A stretch of DNA of 23,543 nucleotides from Hymenoscyphus infarciens (Eukaryota; Ascomycota; Leotiomycetes; Helotiales; Helotiaceae), in the NCBI GenBank assembly GCA_001414345.1, contig LLCB01000551.1, forward strand, positions 1-23,543, read 5' to 3'. Below are positions 21,461-23,543 of this stretch, one piece after another. A model generated the notes under the pieces. It was not told the DNA's origin and made no database searches. It worked only from the letters and a program-made list of their open reading frames with translations. The translations under genes were made by a program, and so were the position numbers. Each line of letters begins with the position of its first letter. The first letter of the stretch is position 1.

Positions 21461-21710
21461 CTACTAATTCTACTACTTCTACCGATTCTACTAACTCTAC
21501 TAGTTTTACTAACTTAAATAATATTATCTTTATATATATATCTTAATATAATTAGTTAGATTAGTTAGTTAGTTACTAGTTAGTCGGTTGATTAGTTAGT
21601 TAGAAACTATAAGACCTATATTTTAGTTTAGAAAGTAAGCGTAGAAATAGTACGTACTATAAATATAAGAGTAATAGTAATAGTAATAGTAATAACGTAG
21701 ATAATAAACT
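21461..21710 (+). repeat. Direct repeat copy B with expanded microsatellites
   Basis: Same order of blocks as 20361-20545, but longer. The TTAG tetranucleotide run (about 21549-21605) and the TAATAG triplet run (about 21669-21695) are expanded, and the CTACTAACT tract at the start is longer. It may be a tandem or terminal duplication of a transposon; the family is unknown. Confidence 0.75.
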
Positions 21711-21778
21711 CGAGGCTTCTAATTCGCTCTACTAAAAGTCTAACTATGAAATACTATACTGCTGAATCGCTATTTACT

Positions 21779-21888
21779 TAACTCTAATTCGACTCCGATT
21801 TAACTCTGATTTAACTCTGATTCGACTCCGATTCGACTCCGATTTAACTCTAATTCGACTCCGATTCGACTCCGATTCGACTCCGATT
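21779..21888 (+). repeat. 11-bp minisatellite, 10 units
   Basis: Ten consecutive 11-bp units, CGACTCCGATT or its RIP-like forms TAACTCTGATT and TAACTCTAATT. Units differ only by C/T and G/A. Confidence 0.95.
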
Positions 21889-21910
21889 CGAATTAAGGTT
21901 AACCTAGGAT

Positions 21911-21954
21911 CGAAACTAGTTTAGAACTAGTTCGGAACTAGTTCGGAGCTAGTT
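21911..21954 (+). repeat. 11-bp array with AACTAGTT core, 4 units
   Basis: Units CGAAACTAGTT, TAGAACTAGTT, CGGAACTAGTT and CGGAGCTAGTT. Each ends in an AACTAGTT-type core that is a perfect palindrome in three of the four. Confidence 0.9.
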
Positions 21955-22024
21955 CTGAAAGAGAGCTAAATCAGTTTCTTAATCTATAATATCTTGAACG
22001 TATCTGATCTATAGTCGACTTTAG

Positions 22025-22079
22025 TTTAGAACTAGTTTAGAACTAGCTTAGAACTAGTTTTAAGCTAGTTTTAAGCTAG
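22025..22079 (+). repeat. 11-bp array related to the previous one, 5 units
   Basis: Units TTTAGAACTAG (twice), CTTAGAACTAG and TTTTAAGCTAG (twice). It is the same family of unit as 21911-21954 in a shifted register. Confidence 0.9.
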
Positions 22080-22313
22080 TATTGAAAAAGAATTAAAAGA
22101 GCTTAAAAAAGGACTTGAATTTGAAATCTATTAGTATATAATAAGCACTTATACTAGTACTTAATTATGCTAGTATAGTATAATATCTCTAATATCTCTA
22201 GATCGACGATATATAGCTTAGACAAATAGTACCTAATACGAATCACTAGTATCCGACGGACTAAATACTTATATGCTCTTTACTAGGGTTTTAAGCTAGT
22301 ATTAACTTAGACT

Positions 22314-22335
22314 TAATACCGGTTTAATACCGGTT
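22314..22335 (+). repeat. 11-bp tandem, 2 units of TAATACCGGTT
   Basis: A short third occurrence of the 11-bp period. The unit ends in ACCGGTT, a G/C form of the ACTAGTT end above. Confidence 0.75.
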
Positions 22336-22365
22336 TAAGATATAAGTTATTTCTTAAAGTAGCTC

Positions 22366-22570
22366 TAATACGTTTTATAAAACAATTTAAAGTAATTTAA
22401 GCTAATTTATAAAACGATTTAAAGTAAGAAACCGATTTATAAAACGATTTAAGGGAATTTAAGCTAATTTATAAAACGATTTAAAGTAAGAAACCGATTT
22501 ATAAAACGATTTAAGGGAATTTAAGCCGATTTATAAAACAATTTAAAGTAAGAAACTAACTTATAATCTA
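22366..22570 (+). repeat. 62-bp higher-order tandem repeat
   Basis: Units begin AAGCTAATTT at 22399 and 22461 and AAGCCGATTT at 22523, exactly 62 bp apart, with partial units on both sides. Each 62-bp unit is two related halves starting ATAAAACGATTTAA. The first two full units are nearly identical, so the array expanded recently relative to RIP or was homogenised. Confidence 0.92.
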
Positions 22571-22740
22571 GCTCTTAACTTAGTTTAAAAAATATATTAA
22601 AAATAAAGTACTTAGAAGAAAAATAAAAAGTCTAGAAAGAGTGTTTTTTTTTTCAAAAGCGATTTAAGCAGCTTTTTATATATTAACTTTAATTAGTAAT
22701 TATATATTAATAATCCTTAGAATTAGAGCTATAAGTATTA

Positions 22741-23265
22741 CCACAGGCATGTAAAAAGAAGCGAGCCCGAGCCTTAGGAGGGCCAGGTCATAACGTTATG
22801 ACCAGCTCTCCTAAGGGCTATATGACTCGTCTAACGTCGGTATGACCACGTCGCCTTTTAAGCTTTGTCAGCGCGCAGGTGTCACGTGGAGAACCGGCCT
22901 TTGACGGCATTTAAAGTAGCTTAGCTCTATAAGGAAGAAAAACCGTGCGCTTTTAAAGCATAGGCTACTCTATCTAAAGCCACCCTCTTTCCCCCTCTTT
23001 TATATTCTATATTCCTATCTATATTCTACTAATTTAGCCTATTTAAAAAGCCTAGAATTAAGCTCTCTATTTCTTATTAAGATAATAGCTTATACTATTA
23101 AGAGAATATTCTATTTAAAGAGAATAAATATATAAGAGGAGAGTTATAACTAGTTCTTAGAAGTTTTTAATATAATAGAAGATAGTAAATAATATATATA
23201 AGGGGTTTATATATCGGTTTTATAAGTAAAGAGAGTATAAGAGATAAATAATATATAATTAAATA
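22741..23265 (+). repeat. Inverted copy of the flanking repeat (right copy), partly spared by RIP
   Basis: Reverse complement of 1-527. The first 230 bases keep many CpA, TpG and CpG sites (for example GTCAGCGCGCAGGTGTCACG) that are TpA or otherwise mutated in the left copy; the remainder is AT-rich in both. It carries the 45-bp palindrome at 22772-22816. No protein-coding frame is seen, so it looks like a non-autonomous element or the end of a larger one. Confidence 0.88.
22772..22816. repeat. 45-bp near-palindrome (right copy)
   Basis: Central GGTCATAACGTTATGACC is an exact 18-bp palindrome. The outer arms CCTTAGGAG are matched on both sides, with a few mismatches in the middle. Partner of 451-495. 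Confidence 0.88.
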
Positions 23266-23396
23266 TTAATTTACTATCTAATTTATATATAAAGTAATAA
23301 AAAGTTATAAATTAGAGATAAAAAGAGATAGTTTTAAATAGAATAGCCTATGTCTTAAAAGCACACGGTTTTTCTTCTCTATAGAGCTTAGAAACG
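22916..23396. mobile_element. Terminal-inverted-repeat structure, about 480 bp (MITE-like)
   Basis: 22916-22978 and 23334-23396 are inverted copies of about 63 bp sharing GAAGAAAAACCGTG and an AAGCTCTATA-type outer part. The spacer of about 355 bp is AT-rich and non-coding. The left repeat copy shows the matching arm at 289-351, with its other arm beyond the window. The layout fits a miniature inverted-repeat transposon, but a target-site duplication was not established. Confidence 0.65.
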
Positions 23397-23543
23397 TAAC
23401 TAAAAAGACTAGATCCGTTTATAAAAATCTAAAGATATAATAAGATAGATAGAAATATTATAATTAATTATCTAGCTAATAAGAAATATAAAGCTTTAAT
23501 ATTTAAAAGTAAAAAGAGTTTAATATTTATTATTAAATATTAA
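23397..23543. other. AT-rich tail, no gene seen
   Basis: RIP-like composition continuing beyond the window; no motif or frame recognised. Confidence 0.5.

Noticed and set aside
21779..22570. Regular short repeats as a CRISPR-like array
   Set aside because: Units are directly tandem with no unique spacers, in a eukaryotic RIP-mutated region.

Overview
The window looks like part of a filamentous ascomycete (Pezizomycotina) genome with a two-compartment structure. A gene island of ordinary base composition (about 528-9190) sits between AT-rich blocks (1-527, about 9370-22740, and 22980-23543). In those blocks CpA and TpG are strongly depleted and TpA is in excess, which is the signature of repeat-induced point mutation (RIP). 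The short introns with GTGAGT/GTAAGT donors and CTAAC branch sites, the CYP504-type P450 and the chromovirus retrotransposon all fit this. A finer placement (for example Leotiomycetes) would be a guess.

Gene island, left to right. (1) 640-1136 (-) is an aldo/keto reductase relic: a good N-terminal exon and a good C-terminus, with the catalytic middle deleted, an in-frame stop and a frameshift. (2) 2099-4013 (-) is a four-exon cytochrome P450, very probably CYP504 (phenylacetate / 3-hydroxyphenylacetate hydroxylase). All family motifs are present, but the last intron ends in AT where AG is expected. (3) 5519-7171 (-) is an intron-free, low-complexity protein with one CX2C-X10-CX2C putative zinc site and a basic patch; its function is unknown. 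The rest of the island shows no convincing gene.

AT-rich block. 10468-18535 is a structurally complete but mutationally dead LTR retrotransposon on the minus strand. It has two 477-bp LTRs, a TTTAA target-site duplication and a polypurine tract next to the downstream LTR. Gag zinc-knuckle, protease, reverse transcriptase, integrase, GPY/F and chromodomain motifs can all still be read through TAA/TAG stops. That order defines a Ty3/gypsy chromovirus. Between pol and the downstream LTR lies a coding-like trace on the opposite strand. The element is inserted in older, also RIP-mutated sequence (9370-10467 continuing at 18541). The right part of the block (20361-22575) is rich in tandem repeats, several with an 11-bp period and one with a 62-bp period.

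The window is bracketed by two inverted copies of one repeat (1-527 and 22741-23265). Their differences are almost all C-to-T or G-to-A, so RIP can be read directly from the pair. Part of the right copy (about 22741-22970) has largely escaped mutation. Each copy carries a 45-bp near-palindrome, and the right copy contains a 63-bp terminal-inverted-repeat structure. No tRNA, rRNA, CRISPR or telomere repeat was found. I saw no clearly new biological system; the most unusual signals are the decaying catabolic genes beside RIP blocks, the antisense frame in the retroelement and the helical-phase palindrome arrays.
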